Shown here: one piece after another, positions 62,001 to 63,499 of the stretch
Position numbering within the stretch: position 1 is the first letter of the stretch
How the letters are laid out: each line of letters begins with the position of its first letter
Assembly (NCBI RefSeq): GCF_963924675.1
Contig: NC_089224.1
Span: 67,813,464 to 67,877,463 of the forward strand
DNA: 64,000 nt
Source of the DNA: Phocoena phocoena
Lineage: Eukaryota > Chordata > Mammalia > Artiodactyla > Phocoenidae
Direction: 5' to 3'
The notes under the pieces: model-generated
Seen by the model: the letters and a program-made list of their open reading frames with translations, nothing else
Told to the model about the DNA's origin: nothing
The model's database searches: none
Made by a program: the position numbers and the translations under genes

Positions 62001-63077
62001 CATTGAGGCCCCTGGAAAAGTCCTTTTCAAAGGCATGGGAGCCAAAGGTCAAGCCTGAGGAATTCAGAGTTCTCACCAACAGCGTCCACGATGCCTTCTG
62101 TGCCCCATGTAATTCCAGTGTCCCGCCGGCTTCCACACCAATAAATTTTTTGCCAAATGTTGGCATACTTTCACCTTCATCTGACTTGCCATACAAGACA
62201 ATTGTCGCTTTGGATTTATAGCGGCAATTTTCTGCTCCAATATGAAGCGCCCCACCATCCTTGATCAGGATGTAACGAGTCCTCAAAGTAATATTTCTGG
62301 ATCCATCTTTATCGTCCCCAAATACAAGCAGTCCTGCAGGGAATAACACTAAGTAAGCCAACTTCTGAAACATCTTTCTGAGGTACAGAGAAATAAATTT
62401 CATCTTAAGAGGGGAAAAAAGCACTTCCGCAGTTAAGTTGGGACAAAGAATTTATTAGAAGTCTGCTTAGAAAATTGAACCTGTTTTCAAAACATATTAA
62501 AGGAAGAAATGGAGAGTTCATACCTCAACACCCTAAAGATGCCCATGTGTATGAATTTCAATCCATTCACTTTAAAGGTACATCATTTCTAGAAAAATAT
62601 GTAAGACTCTACAAATCTGAATCTCATTTTCACATACGTTAACCCACATTAACTCTCTCATCACTGTTCATAGTTGTAACAAAGATTTAGCTATGAGAGA
62701 TGACCTTCTGGAACTATTTCCTTTTCTATAAATCAAGGGTCTTGACTTGAGTGATTTCTACGGCCCTTCCAGCTCTTGAATTCTACTGTTCTACCTTAGG
62801 AACTTTTCCTGTCTCCATGGTTAGAGTGACACCACATCCTAAAAGCTAAGAATAGTTTTCTACATAAAGAACATCAAACGTTGCCCTGCAATAAAGAGCA
62901 ACCTTGCTGTTCCCATAGACAGGGACTGCTACTTACCTCCATCCTTAATGACTATAGAGTTCACCGTGGCATCTGAGGTCAGGCGGAACATATCTCCCTC
63001 CTTGATAACAACTTGTTTTGCAGAATCTTGTCCTGGATCCCAGTTCCTGAGACGGGGGTTTTGATCTGGGCAATTCT
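5927..63077 (-). CDS. CEMIP2: CEMIP2 (TMEM2) cell-surface hyaluronidase, 22 of its coding exons, lacking the 5' end
   Basis: The joined exons (63077-62937, 62333-61772, 58189-58020, 54010-53822, 51896-51727, 50662-50453, 50141-49936, 49795-49726, 46379-46251, 44054-43966, 33111-32980, 31239-31204, 30443-30288, 27741-27564, 25361-25146, 20760-20552, 17465-17283, 14497-14278, 11593-11495, 8242-8088, 6577-6474, 6123-5927) read through without a stop and match CEMIP2 along their whole length. The family is a type II membrane protein with G8, GG, parallel beta-helix and second GG domains outside the cell. It has been reported to cut high-molecular-weight hyaluronan at the cell surface in a calcium-dependent way, although the strength of the human enzyme's activity is debated. 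The cytoplasmic tail and membrane anchor (about 110 residues) and the promoter are beyond 64000. About a dozen NxS/T sequons are visible, for example at inferred N171, N362, N525, N739, N980, N1005, N1078, N1092, N1234 and N1299. The paralogue CEMIP is less likely because it is secreted and the sequence follows CEMIP2. The identification is from family knowledge; intactness is seen directly. Confidence 0.97.
6474..6577 (-). CDS. CEMIP2: CEMIP2 exon, second GG domain (residues 1284-1319)
   Basis: This 104-bp exon was located by searching for the segment missing between its neighbours. After an AACTTTTACAG acceptor it encodes [20 protein letters not shown] and [14 protein letters not shown], with a NIS sequon. 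It ends one base into a Gly codon at a GTTTGT donor, the same less common donor as the microexon at 31204. The CHR SINE at 6686 lies 108 bp to its 5' side. Confidence 0.93.
6686..6890 (+). mobile_element. CHR SINE (tRNA-derived, cetacean type)
   Basis: Full-length copy from GGGCTTCCCTGGTGGCACAG to the A tail. It lies in the intron between the exons at 6474 and 8088, antisense to CEMIP2, 108 bp from the exon ending at 6577. Confidence 0.95.
7477..7600 (+). mobile_element. Short CHR-1-type SINE with perfect target duplication
   Basis: A shorter tRNA-derived form (GGGGAATTCCCTGGCGGTCC to GCAGCCAAAT plus A-rich tail). It is bounded by a perfect direct repeat ending AAATCAATTTACTCCT at 7459-7476 and near 7599-7616. 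Confidence 0.9.
8088..8242 (-). CDS. CEMIP2: CEMIP2 exon, second GG domain (residues 1233-1284)
   Basis: The 155-bp exon follows TTGTATTCTCAG and encodes [40 protein letters not shown] and [19 protein letters not shown] is a core strand of the GG fold. It ends with AG of Arg1284 at a GTAGGT donor. The exon has no in-frame start or stop of its own and was found by joining the flanking exons. Confidence 0.95.
8666..8695. repeat. (TAGA)n microsatellite
   Basis: Interrupted GATA/TAGA units in the intron. Confidence 0.8.
9093..9277 (+). mobile_element. CHR SINE with internal deletion
   Basis: Starts GGGCTTCCCTGGTGGCGCAG. About 30 bp between GTGCCCTGG and AGCGGCTGGG are missing compared with the other copies. 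Target duplication AAAAGCTAACGAAGGAGAG (9074-9092) is repeated at 9274-9292 with one change. Confidence 0.93.
10100..10465 (+). mobile_element. Old L1 3' end fragment
   Basis: Contains GATGGTTGCACAACAATATG, CACTGAACTATATACTTA and AACACAATAAAAG, the 3' UTR signature of old mammalian L1. Confidence 0.75.
10969..11182 (-). mobile_element. CHR SINE, minus orientation
   Basis: A T run then GCGGTACGCAGGCCTCTC and ending CACCAGGGAAGCCC. The flanks share CTATGAC (10962-10968, and again directly after the element). It is in the same sense as CEMIP2, 312 bp from the exon at 11495. Confidence 0.95.
11495..11593 (-). CDS. CEMIP2: CEMIP2 exon, second GG domain with RGD tripeptide (residues 1200-1232)
   Basis: The exon is 33 codons in phase 0, with TGTCTAG before it and GTGAGT after it. 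It encodes [20 protein letters not shown] and [13 protein letters not shown]. It contains an Arg-Gly-Asp tripeptide at inferred residues 1225-1227. Whether RGD is exposed or used is unknown. Confidence 0.95.
12040..12335 (+). mobile_element. L2 fragment
   Basis: Pyrimidine-rich stretch with CCCACTATTCTATCAC and CTTCCCTCTTCC-like units as in the L2 3' part. Diverged. Confidence 0.5.
12372..12494 (+). mobile_element. Short CHR-1-type SINE
   Basis: GGGGAATTCCCTGGTGGTCC through the A tail. An imperfect target duplication (AAAAGCATATGCCCT at 12357-12371 against 12491-12505, three differences) suggests an older insertion. Confidence 0.88.
13418..13612. mobile_element. MER5A hAT-Charlie MITE
   Basis: Diverged copy with CCAGGTGATGCTGATGCCGC and the TTGAGAACCATTC end. 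Confidence 0.7.
14278..14497 (-). CDS. CEMIP2: CEMIP2 exon, start of second GG domain (residues 1126-1199)
   Basis: The 220-bp exon encodes [40 protein letters not shown] and [10 protein letters not shown], then the Cys-containing [12 protein letters not shown]. Four closely spaced Cys residues (CSSQGC and CQGC) suggest disulphides, a pattern known in GG domains. The donor GTAAAC after CAG joins Gln to Val-Val of the next exon. Confidence 0.95.
15235..15272. repeat. (TCTA)n(TTTA)n compound microsatellite
   Basis: CTATCTATCTATCTATTTAT continues into TTTA units and runs directly into the MIR at 15275. Confidence 0.85.
15275..15470. mobile_element. MIR SINE
   Basis: Shows GATAAGGAAACTGGGGCACAGA and TTGCCCAAGATCACAC, the conserved MIR core, following TTATTGAGGACGTACAACAT. 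Confidence 0.8.
15541..16255. other. Intron stretch without clear feature
   Basis: Part of the CEMIP2 intron between exons at 14278 and 17283. I recognise nothing firm here. Confidence 0.4.
16256..16625 (+). mobile_element. L2 LINE 3' fragment
   Basis: The order CACACTGTCCTTGGAACACC, GAGTCAGCCCCAGTGTTATC and GACAGTGAATTTGC follows the L2 3' end. Open frames here are L2 shadows. Confidence 0.7.
17283..17465 (-). CDS. CEMIP2: CEMIP2 exon, ectodomain (residues 1065-1126)
   Basis: The 183-bp exon encodes [40 protein letters not shown] and [20 protein letters not shown]. Sequons NTS and NGS are kept. The donor is GTAATT after a split Gly codon and the acceptor is CTCCTTTATAG. A 19-base A run lies 46 bp below on the plus strand, in the intron. 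Confidence 0.95.
18095..18620. mobile_element. Old L1 fragments
   Basis: 18100-18250 carries TTGTACAACCATCACCAC and CCATTTCCAGAAC, a known L1M segment. 18260-18620 resembles an L1 ORF2 end or 3' UTR on the plus strand (GTTCACAGGGGAATGG). Both are diverged. Confidence 0.6.
19040..19480 (-). mobile_element. L2 fragment, minus orientation
   Basis: Purine-rich sequence with GGCTGCTGCAGGGATCCAGG and AAGAGAGGCTAATGACC, typical of antisense L2. Confidence 0.55.
19670..20000 (+). mobile_element. L2 LINE 3' end
   Basis: CTGTGAGCTCCTGAAGGGCA followed by the AAATAAATTAATG tail matches the L2 3' terminus. Confidence 0.7.
20552..20760 (-). CDS. CEMIP2: CEMIP2 exon, ectodomain (residues 996-1065)
   Basis: The 209-bp exon starts after CGTTTTGAAG, a rather pyrimidine-poor acceptor, and encodes [20 protein letters not shown] and later [31 protein letters not shown] and LYLINFN. 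It ends with AA of a split Lys codon at a GTATGC donor. The sequon NLT is at inferred N1005. Confidence 0.94.
20766..21650. other. Intron stretch without clear feature
   Basis: CEMIP2 intron on the 5' side of the exon at 20552. There is an A14 run near 21246 and nothing else I can name. Confidence 0.4.
21655..21870 (-). mobile_element. CHR SINE, left arm of an inverted pair
   Basis: The (ATTT)n tract at 21655-21678 acts as its tail, then GCGGTACGTGGGCCTCTC and ending CACCAGGGAAGCCC. The next SINE begins 42 bp later in the opposite direction. Confidence 0.94.
21913..22121 (+). mobile_element. CHR SINE, right arm of an inverted pair
   Basis: GGGACTTCCCTGGTGGCGCA through an (AC)n-A7 tail. A perfect 15-bp target duplication TAAATATATATGCTT lies at 21898-21912 and 22122-22136. 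Confidence 0.95.
22140..23520. other. Intron stretch without clear feature
   Basis: CEMIP2 intron. Several open frames of 60-75 codons are present on both strands without coding character. No confident repeat call. Confidence 0.4.
23531..23741 (-). mobile_element. CHR SINE, minus orientation
   Basis: T run, GCGGTATGCGGGCCTCTC, ending CGACACCAGGGAAGCCC. Target duplication CTCTATTCTTTT flanks it. Confidence 0.95.
23935..24120. mobile_element. MIR SINE
   Basis: GCAAGCACTTCACTATGTGC, CTCCTCACAACAGCCATGTA and AGCCAGAATTCAAACCCATG follow the MIR consensus. Confidence 0.75.
24153..24461 (-). mobile_element. Long CHR-family SINE (about 310 bp)
   Basis: Starts TTTTTGGCTGTGTTGGGTCT and ends GCGCCACCAGGGAAGCCC. 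It has a longer, TAGTTG-repeated interior than the other copies, so it belongs to an older, longer subfamily. Perfect target duplication CATCTGTGCTCTT at 24140-24152 and 24462-24474. Confidence 0.92.
24810..24950. mobile_element. MIR fragment
   Basis: ACCTGGCCTAGGAACTCAGG, GGGTTCTCACC and the AAGTTATCTTACTTCTCTTG stretch fit MIR. Confidence 0.55.
25146..25361 (-). CDS. CEMIP2: CEMIP2 exon, ectodomain (residues 924-995)
   Basis: This exon is 72 codons in phase 0. It encodes [20 protein letters not shown], then [38 protein letters not shown] and SGNYAQ. The [14 protein letters not shown] segment is a conserved Asp-rich stretch of CEMIP proteins and could bind a metal ion (inference). The acceptor is TTGTTTTCAG and the donor GTAGGC. 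Confidence 0.96.
25655..25800 (+). mobile_element. Old L1 3' end fragment
   Basis: Ends CAAACCATACCTCAATTAAA-type, which is the terminal L1M signature. Confidence 0.55.
25801..27560. other. Intron stretch without clear feature
   Basis: CEMIP2 intron between the exons at 25146 and 27564. I see no repeat I can name and no coding signal. Confidence 0.4.
27564..27741 (-). CDS. CEMIP2: CEMIP2 exon, ectodomain (residues 864-923)
   Basis: The 178-bp exon encodes [20 protein letters not shown], then [10 protein letters not shown] and [20 protein letters not shown], ending KFGPH in phase 0 at GTAAGT. The NIS sequon at inferred N914 is present. The acceptor is TATCTCAACAG. Confidence 0.96.
27800..28035 (-). 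mobile_element. L2 fragment, minus orientation
   Basis: CACAATTCTAGGATACAGTG followed by CAAGCAAGAGCTCC and AAACCTACACTGCAGTG is the reverse complement pattern of the L2 3' part. Confidence 0.6.
28534..28780 (+). mobile_element. 5'-truncated L1 insertion with perfect target duplication
   Basis: Only the 3' UTR of a cetartiodactyl L1 (GCAGAAACTAACACAACATT, CTCCAATAAAGATG, A tail). A perfect 15-bp repeat AAAAATCTATGCCTC lies at 28519-28533 and 28781-28795, so the insertion looks fairly young. Confidence 0.9.
29085..29272. mobile_element. MIR SINE
   Basis: AGAGCACTGAAGCCAAACTA, GGGTTCGAGTCCCACCTTAG and CACTGGGCTTTGCAAGGATT match MIR. Confidence 0.8.
29280..30285. other. Intron stretch with (AATA)n-rich tract
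   Basis: CEMIP2 intron. A loose AATAATA-rich tract lies at 30118-30166. Nothing else recognised. Confidence 0.45.
30288..30443 (-). CDS. CEMIP2: CEMIP2 exon, loop after the beta-helix (residues 812-864)
   Basis: The 156-bp exon encodes [20 protein letters not shown], then [20 protein letters not shown] and [12 protein letters not shown]. It is rich in Ser, Gly and acidic residues and probably forms an exposed loop (inference). The acceptor is TTTTAACAG and the donor GTAAGC. The length is a multiple of three. Confidence 0.96.
31204..31239 (-). CDS. CEMIP2: CEMIP2 36-bp microexon, PbH1 coil (residues 800-812)
   Basis: A microexon of only 36 bp encodes [11 protein letters not shown] between two split codons (Ala800 and Ser812). 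The acceptor is TTTTTTCTTATAG and the donor is GTTTGT, which is weaker than most in this gene. [12 protein letters not shown] is one complete beta-helix coil in the family. Because it is 12 codons long and has the same phase at both ends, skipping would remove one coil without breaking the frame. Confidence 0.93.
31268..31340. repeat. (TTTA)n-rich AT microsatellite upstream of the microexon
   Basis: An uninterrupted A/T tract starting about 30 bp on the intronic side of the 36-bp exon's acceptor. Only the short pyrimidine tract of the acceptor separates them. Confidence 0.9.
31440..31685. mobile_element. MIR SINE
   Basis: ACTGGCTGTGTGACCTTGGG, CAAGTTATTCAACCTGTTTG and AATGTCTGGCACAGAGTAAG are MIR hallmarks. 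Confidence 0.85.
31712..32053. mobile_element. MER2 (Tigger-type) DNA transposon
   Basis: Starts TTGGCCCCTATATCTGTGGG and ends with the inverted terminus CCCACGGATACCAAGGAACG. The interior has ATTTACATAGCATTTACATT. TA flanks both ends. Confidence 0.85.
32099..32314 (+). mobile_element. CHR SINE
   Basis: GGACTTCCCTGGTGGCAGAG to a 24-base A tail. Perfect target duplication AAAACTTTTCAACA at 32085-32098 and 32311-32324. It lies between the microexon and the exon at 32980. Confidence 0.95.
32980..33111 (-). CDS. CEMIP2: CEMIP2 exon, beta-helix (residues 756-800)
   Basis: The 132-bp exon starts after CTAACCCCAAG. Its upstream tract is interrupted by an A-rich run on the plus strand (T-rich in the transcript). 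It encodes [20 protein letters not shown] and [20 protein letters not shown], then QNS. The donor was set at GTGGGT, leaving GC to join A of the microexon and form Ala800. A GTATTG four bases on would give a wrong junction. Confidence 0.95.
33421..33610 (+). mobile_element. CHR SINE with internal deletion
   Basis: The GGAAGATCCCACATGCC segment is replaced by a G-rich patch (GGTCTGGGGTGGGGGCGGGC). Target duplication AAAAATAAACAGA at 33408-33420 and near 33611-33623. Confidence 0.92.
33835..34245 (+). mobile_element. L1 3' end fragment
   Basis: Starts within the ORF2 end (TAGTGAAATAAGTCAGACAG) and runs through AGCACAGGGAAATCTAGC to CTACTATAATAAAAAATA. Confidence 0.85.
34397..34617 (+). mobile_element. 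CHR SINE just outside the L1 5' end
   Basis: GGGCTTCCCTGGTGGCACAG to an (AAAAC)n tail. Target duplication AAAAACTGTTAACCAGG at 34380-34396 and about 34618-34634. The L1 5' end follows within a few bases. Confidence 0.94.
35527..36443 (+). pseudogene. L1 ORF1 remnant
   Basis: Starts ATGAAAAGGCAGAGGACTGT and meets a TAA within eight codons. The best open part (35764-36198) is the coiled coil and RNA-binding core ([20 protein letters not shown], then [17 protein letters not shown]). It ends at TAG 36441. The product would bind L1 RNA, but this copy cannot make it whole. Confidence 0.85.
36502..40301 (+). pseudogene. L1 ORF2 (endonuclease and reverse transcriptase) remnant
   Basis: Open pieces in different frames cover the endonuclease ([16 protein letters not shown] near 36820), the linker (37259-37975) and the RT domain ([15 protein letters not shown] [20 protein letters not shown] near 38300, [15 protein letters not shown] near 38490). 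The RT catalytic FADD is encoded at 38592-38603. The Cys-rich tail ([20 protein letters not shown]) is near 39880. Frameshifts and stops occur throughout. Confidence 0.88.
40539..40680 (+). mobile_element. Short CHR-1-type SINE next to the L1 tail
   Basis: GGGAATTCCCTGGCAGTTCA to the A/C tail. An imperfect target duplication AAAACCCTGTTTAC / AAAACTCTGTCAAC flanks it, suggesting age. Confidence 0.85.
40925..41080 (-). mobile_element. L2 fragment, minus orientation
   Basis: AGCAAGTGCAAAGGTCCTTA and the purine-rich run following it are typical of antisense L2. Confidence 0.6.
41090..41480 (+). mobile_element. Old L1 3' fragments
   Basis: AGAATGGTGGTTGCCAGGGG and ATAGCTAAAAATACTGTATT, then ATACCTCAATAAAGC near 41470, are L1 3' UTR signatures. 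Confidence 0.75.
41800..43960. other. Intron stretch without clear feature
   Basis: 5' part of the 10.9-kb CEMIP2 intron. It is AT-rich with no CHR SINE and no confident repeat or coding signal. Confidence 0.4.
43966..44054 (-). CDS. CEMIP2: CEMIP2 exon, PbH1 region (residues 727-756)
   Basis: This 89-bp exon follows TATTTTCCAG and ends at GTAGAA with a split Arg codon. It encodes [20 protein letters not shown] followed by EYLCLDNSA. The NAS sequon is retained. The next intron on the 3' side is the largest in the window (10,854 bp) and holds the long L1. Confidence 0.95.
44235..44930 (-). mobile_element. L2 LINE, minus orientation
   Basis: Starts with TCATTCAGCAAACATTTATT and CCACCTTAGGGTAGGCACCA, the reverse complement of the L2 3' end, followed by purine-rich L2 body. 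Confidence 0.75.
44990..46240. other. Intron stretch without clear feature
   Basis: CEMIP2 intron. I recognise no repeat or gene signal. Confidence 0.4.
46251..46379 (-). CDS. CEMIP2: CEMIP2 exon, PbH1 region (residues 684-726)
   Basis: The exon is 43 codons in phase 0 with a TTAATTATAG acceptor and a GTAGGT donor. It encodes [40 protein letters not shown] and [13 protein letters not shown] is a beta-helix coil. Both neighbouring junctions keep the frame. Confidence 0.96.
46759..46794. repeat. (AC)18 microsatellite
   Basis: Uninterrupted AC units inside the L1 fragment. Confidence 0.9.
46992..47026. mobile_element. 35-bp mariner-like terminal-repeat mini-element
   Basis: TTTGGTTGGCCAAAAAGTTC is a mariner terminal repeat; the right end CATTTGGCCAATCCAA is its inverse. 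TA flanks both sides (46990-46991 and 47027-47028), the target site of mariners. The interior is almost completely lost. Confidence 0.65.
47060..47110 (+). repeat. Long G tract (31 uninterrupted G, then GGG blocks)
   Basis: 31 consecutive G (47060-47090), then TGGGT, eleven G and TGGG. It is strongly G-quadruplex-prone on the plus strand, which is the template for CEMIP2. Its exact length is also a likely sequencing weakness. Confidence 0.85.
47336..49720. other. Intron stretch, one L2 fragment
   Basis: CEMIP2 intron. An L2-like piece (GCAAACATTTATTTAGTGCC, minus orientation) is at 47868-48000. Nothing else firmly recognised. Confidence 0.5.
49726..49795 (-). CDS. CEMIP2: CEMIP2 short exon, beta-helix (residues 660-683)
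   Basis: The 70-bp exon starts after CCTTTCAG with one base completing Met660 and then encodes [23 protein letters not shown], ending in phase 0 at GTAAAT. The Asn-rich turn HPNNNLINN is typical of beta-helix coils and covers the start of the first annotated PbH1 repeat in the human protein. Confidence 0.95.
49936..50141 (-). CDS. CEMIP2: CEMIP2 exon, beta-helix (residues 592-660)
   Basis: The 206-bp exon encodes [20 protein letters not shown] and continues to [10 protein letters not shown]. The donor needed a decision. An internal GTATGT would give a broken junction, while GTGAGT six bases on leaves AT, which joins G of the next exon to give the expected Met and the reading D-C-M-A-V. The second choice is used. 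The intron that follows is only 140 bp. Confidence 0.94.
50453..50662 (-). CDS. CEMIP2: CEMIP2 exon, His-rich beta-helix core (residues 522-591)
   Basis: This exon is exactly 70 codons in phase 0 at both ends, with a TCTTACAG acceptor and a GTAAGT donor. It encodes [20 protein letters not shown] and then [20 protein letters not shown] and [20 protein letters not shown]. The dense His/Asp pattern (HFHLCGD, YRH, HHSFSRC) marks the family's beta-helix core. Skipping would be in frame but would remove the core. Confidence 0.96.
50665..51725. other. Intron stretch without clear feature
   Basis: CEMIP2 intron between the exons at 50453 and 51727. AT-rich, no confident repeat. Confidence 0.45.
51727..51896 (-). 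CDS. CEMIP2: CEMIP2 exon, beta-helix N-terminal part (residues 465-521)
   Basis: The 170-bp exon follows CATCAACCAG and ends exactly after an ATG (Met) codon at a GTAGGC donor. It encodes [20 protein letters not shown], then [12 protein letters not shown] and [20 protein letters not shown]. The Cys-rich CYAENQC segment suggests a local disulphide, which is inference. Confidence 0.95.
51898..53090. other. Intron stretch, possible ancient repeat
   Basis: 52030-52260 (CCACAGAATCCCAGGAAG, then TATAGTCTAATCCCCCACTC) resembles an ancient mammalian repeat, family not assigned. The remainder shows nothing I can name. Confidence 0.4.
53102..53339 (-). mobile_element. CHR SINE with internal tandem triplication
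   Basis: T run, GCGGTACGCGGGCCTCTC, ending CACCAGGGAAGCCC. Target duplication TGAAAATAC at 53093-53101 and 53340-53348. Inside, a 19-bp unit GCTCACGGGCCTAGTCACA is present about three times at 53187-53243, and the usual GAGCACAGGCTCCGG segment is lost. Confidence 0.94.
53187..53243. repeat. Three-copy 19-bp tandem repeat in a SINE
   Basis: Two exact copies of GCTCACGGGCCTAGTCACA followed by a third with changes (GCTCACGAGCCTAGTTGC). It is not seen in any of the other 16 SINEs here. Confidence 0.9.
53716..53745. repeat. (GAT)n microsatellite
   Basis: Short GATGAT tract close to the exon at 53822. Confidence 0.85.
53822..54010 (-). CDS. CEMIP2: CEMIP2 exon, entry to the beta-helix region (residues 402-465)
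   Basis: The 189-bp exon follows a GGTTTAG acceptor and ends at GTATCA. It encodes [20 protein letters not shown], then [20 protein letters not shown] and an Ala-Glu-Glu-Phe-Thr segment, the family stretch that precedes the right-handed beta-helix. The end reads [12 protein letters not shown]. The plus strand 93 bp below carries a short (GAT)n microsatellite that is outside the exon. Confidence 0.95.
54180..54580 (+). mobile_element. L2 fragment
   Basis: Pyrimidine-rich L2-like stretch with TTTCTGTGCCTTTGCTCATC and GTGTCCTTCCACTC. Confidence 0.6.
54811..55010 (+). mobile_element. CHR SINE
   Basis: GGGCTTCCCTGGTGGCGCAG, shortened before the tail. Target duplication AAAAACTGATTTA at 54798-54810 and after the A tail. 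Confidence 0.95.
55884..56086 (+). mobile_element. CHR SINE
   Basis: GGGCTTCCCTGGTGGCACAG to the A tail. Target duplication AAAAAAGATTTCTA before 55884 and at 56081-56094. Confidence 0.95.
56590..56760. mobile_element. MIR fragment
   Basis: GTCTTGGAGGCAGAAAGCTG and GAGGCTTGATTCCAGCTTCC follow MIR. Confidence 0.6.
56825..57050. mobile_element. MIR SINE
   Basis: TTTTTCAGATGAGGAAACTG, AGTTAAAGTCACATGCCC and GGATATGAACCCAGGCATTC are clear MIR core motifs. Confidence 0.85.
58020..58189 (-). CDS. CEMIP2: CEMIP2 exon, end of first GG domain (residues 345-402)
   Basis: This 170-bp exon starts after TTCCTTCTAG and ends at a GTAGGC donor. It encodes [20 protein letters not shown], continuing through [14 protein letters not shown] and [11 protein letters not shown]. 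The ALVGVIDGG stretch is the typical end of the FAM3/ILEI-like GG fold. Two sequons, NES and NHS, sit close together. The split Arg codon at the start and split Gly codon at the end match the neighbouring exons. Confidence 0.96.
58565..58736. mobile_element. MER5A copy 1 of a cluster
   Basis: Contains GGTGGGGCCTGGCATTAGTC and ends CTGGAGAACCACTG. The next copy starts within a few bases. Confidence 0.75.
58742..58900. mobile_element. MER5A copy 2 of a cluster
   Basis: CAGTGGTTCTCAAACTTTGT to CACTGAGAACC, with AAGTGATGTTGATGCTGCTG inside. The best-preserved copy. Confidence 0.85.
58920..59068. mobile_element. MER5-like copy 3 of a cluster
   Basis: A diverged copy ending GGCTGAGCACCACTGG. Confidence 0.55.
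59240..59275. repeat. A-rich run
   Basis: About 22 A bases followed by GAAAGATAAAA. No SINE body precedes it. Confidence 0.7.
59950..60520 (+). mobile_element. Old L1 3' end
   Basis: ACCACCCAGATGTCCAGCAG, CTGCTTCCATTTATATGAAG and AACTGGGTGGTCGC are in L1M order, ending near TATAATATTTAATTAA. Confidence 0.75.
60540..61770. other. Intron stretch without clear feature
   Basis: CEMIP2 intron 5' of the exon at 58020. There is a short (CCA)n run at 60521-60538 on its edge. Nothing else recognised. Confidence 0.4.
61772..62333 (-). CDS. CEMIP2: CEMIP2 large exon, rest of G8 domain and most of first GG domain (residues 158-345)
   Basis: At 562 bp this is the longest coding exon here. It begins after a CCTGCAG acceptor and ends at a GTGGGC donor. 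The translation contains [20 protein letters not shown] and [12 protein letters not shown], the repeated beta-strand pattern of the G8 domain, followed by the GG-domain stretch with [16 protein letters not shown], then [18 protein letters not shown] and IQGLGYR. Sequons are visible at NIT, NSSG and NES. This is the membrane-proximal part of the ectodomain that distinguishes CEMIP-type hyaluronidases from the HYAL family. I do not assign catalytic residues from sequence alone. Confidence 0.96.
62334..62936 (-). other. CEMIP2 intron, 603 bp
   Basis: Spliced out between the first two visible exons. I see nothing in it except a possible ancient repeat around 62700-62810 (GACTTGAGTGATTTCTACGG). 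Confidence 0.6.
62937..63077 (-). CDS. CEMIP2: CEMIP2 exon, start of ectodomain and G8 domain (inferred residues 111-158)
   Basis: This 141-bp exon is the first one visible on the 5' side. It starts after a TTTTATAG acceptor with the last two bases of a Glu codon and ends one base into a Gly codon at a strong GTAAGT donor. It encodes [18 protein letters not shown], the linker just outside the membrane, and then the first strands of the G8 domain, including VVIKEGD and [10 protein letters not shown]. The length is a multiple of three. An AG two bases downstream is a possible alternative acceptor, but the chosen one fits the expected Asp-Glu junction. Confidence 0.95.
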
Positions 63078-63292
63078 CTATAAAACAATGCAACATCGAT
63101 ATTCCATTAACCAACAATATGCAAAAATACCTTTAGCCAAATCCAAGTACTACCATCATTTATTGCAACCTGCAAGTAATGGGCTGACATATTTTAATTT
63201 CCTTCCATAAGGATGGAAATTCCATCCATCCCACCAGGCAGAGATGTGTCAAATCCTTTACTTCCTCAACGCATAAAAAAGGTTTCACCACA

Positions 63293-63499
63293 GGGCTTCC
63301 CTGGTGGCGCAGTGGTCGAGAGTCCGCCTGCCGATGCAGGGGACACAGGCTTGTGCCCGGGTCCAGGAAGATCCCACATGCCGCGGAGCGGCTGGGCCCG
63401 TGAGCCATGGCCGCTGGGCCTGCGCATCCGGAGGCTGTGCTCCGCGGCGGGAGAGACTACAACAGTGAGAGGCCCGCGTACCGCAAAAAAAAAAAAAAA
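63293..63499 (+). mobile_element. CHR SINE
   Basis: GGGCTTCCCTGGTGGCGCAG to the A tail, 216 bp on the 5' side of the first visible exon and antisense to the gene. Target duplication GGTTTCACCACA with adjacent A run on both sides. Confidence 0.95.

Noticed and set aside
61931..62221. Plus-strand frame of 96 codons
   Set aside because: It is antisense to the large CEMIP2 exon, with no sign of its own.
5927..63077. Identity as the paralogue CEMIP (KIAA1199)
   Set aside because: The sequence follows CEMIP2 exon by exon and the total length fits 1,383 residues; CEMIP is a shorter secreted protein with a different N terminus.
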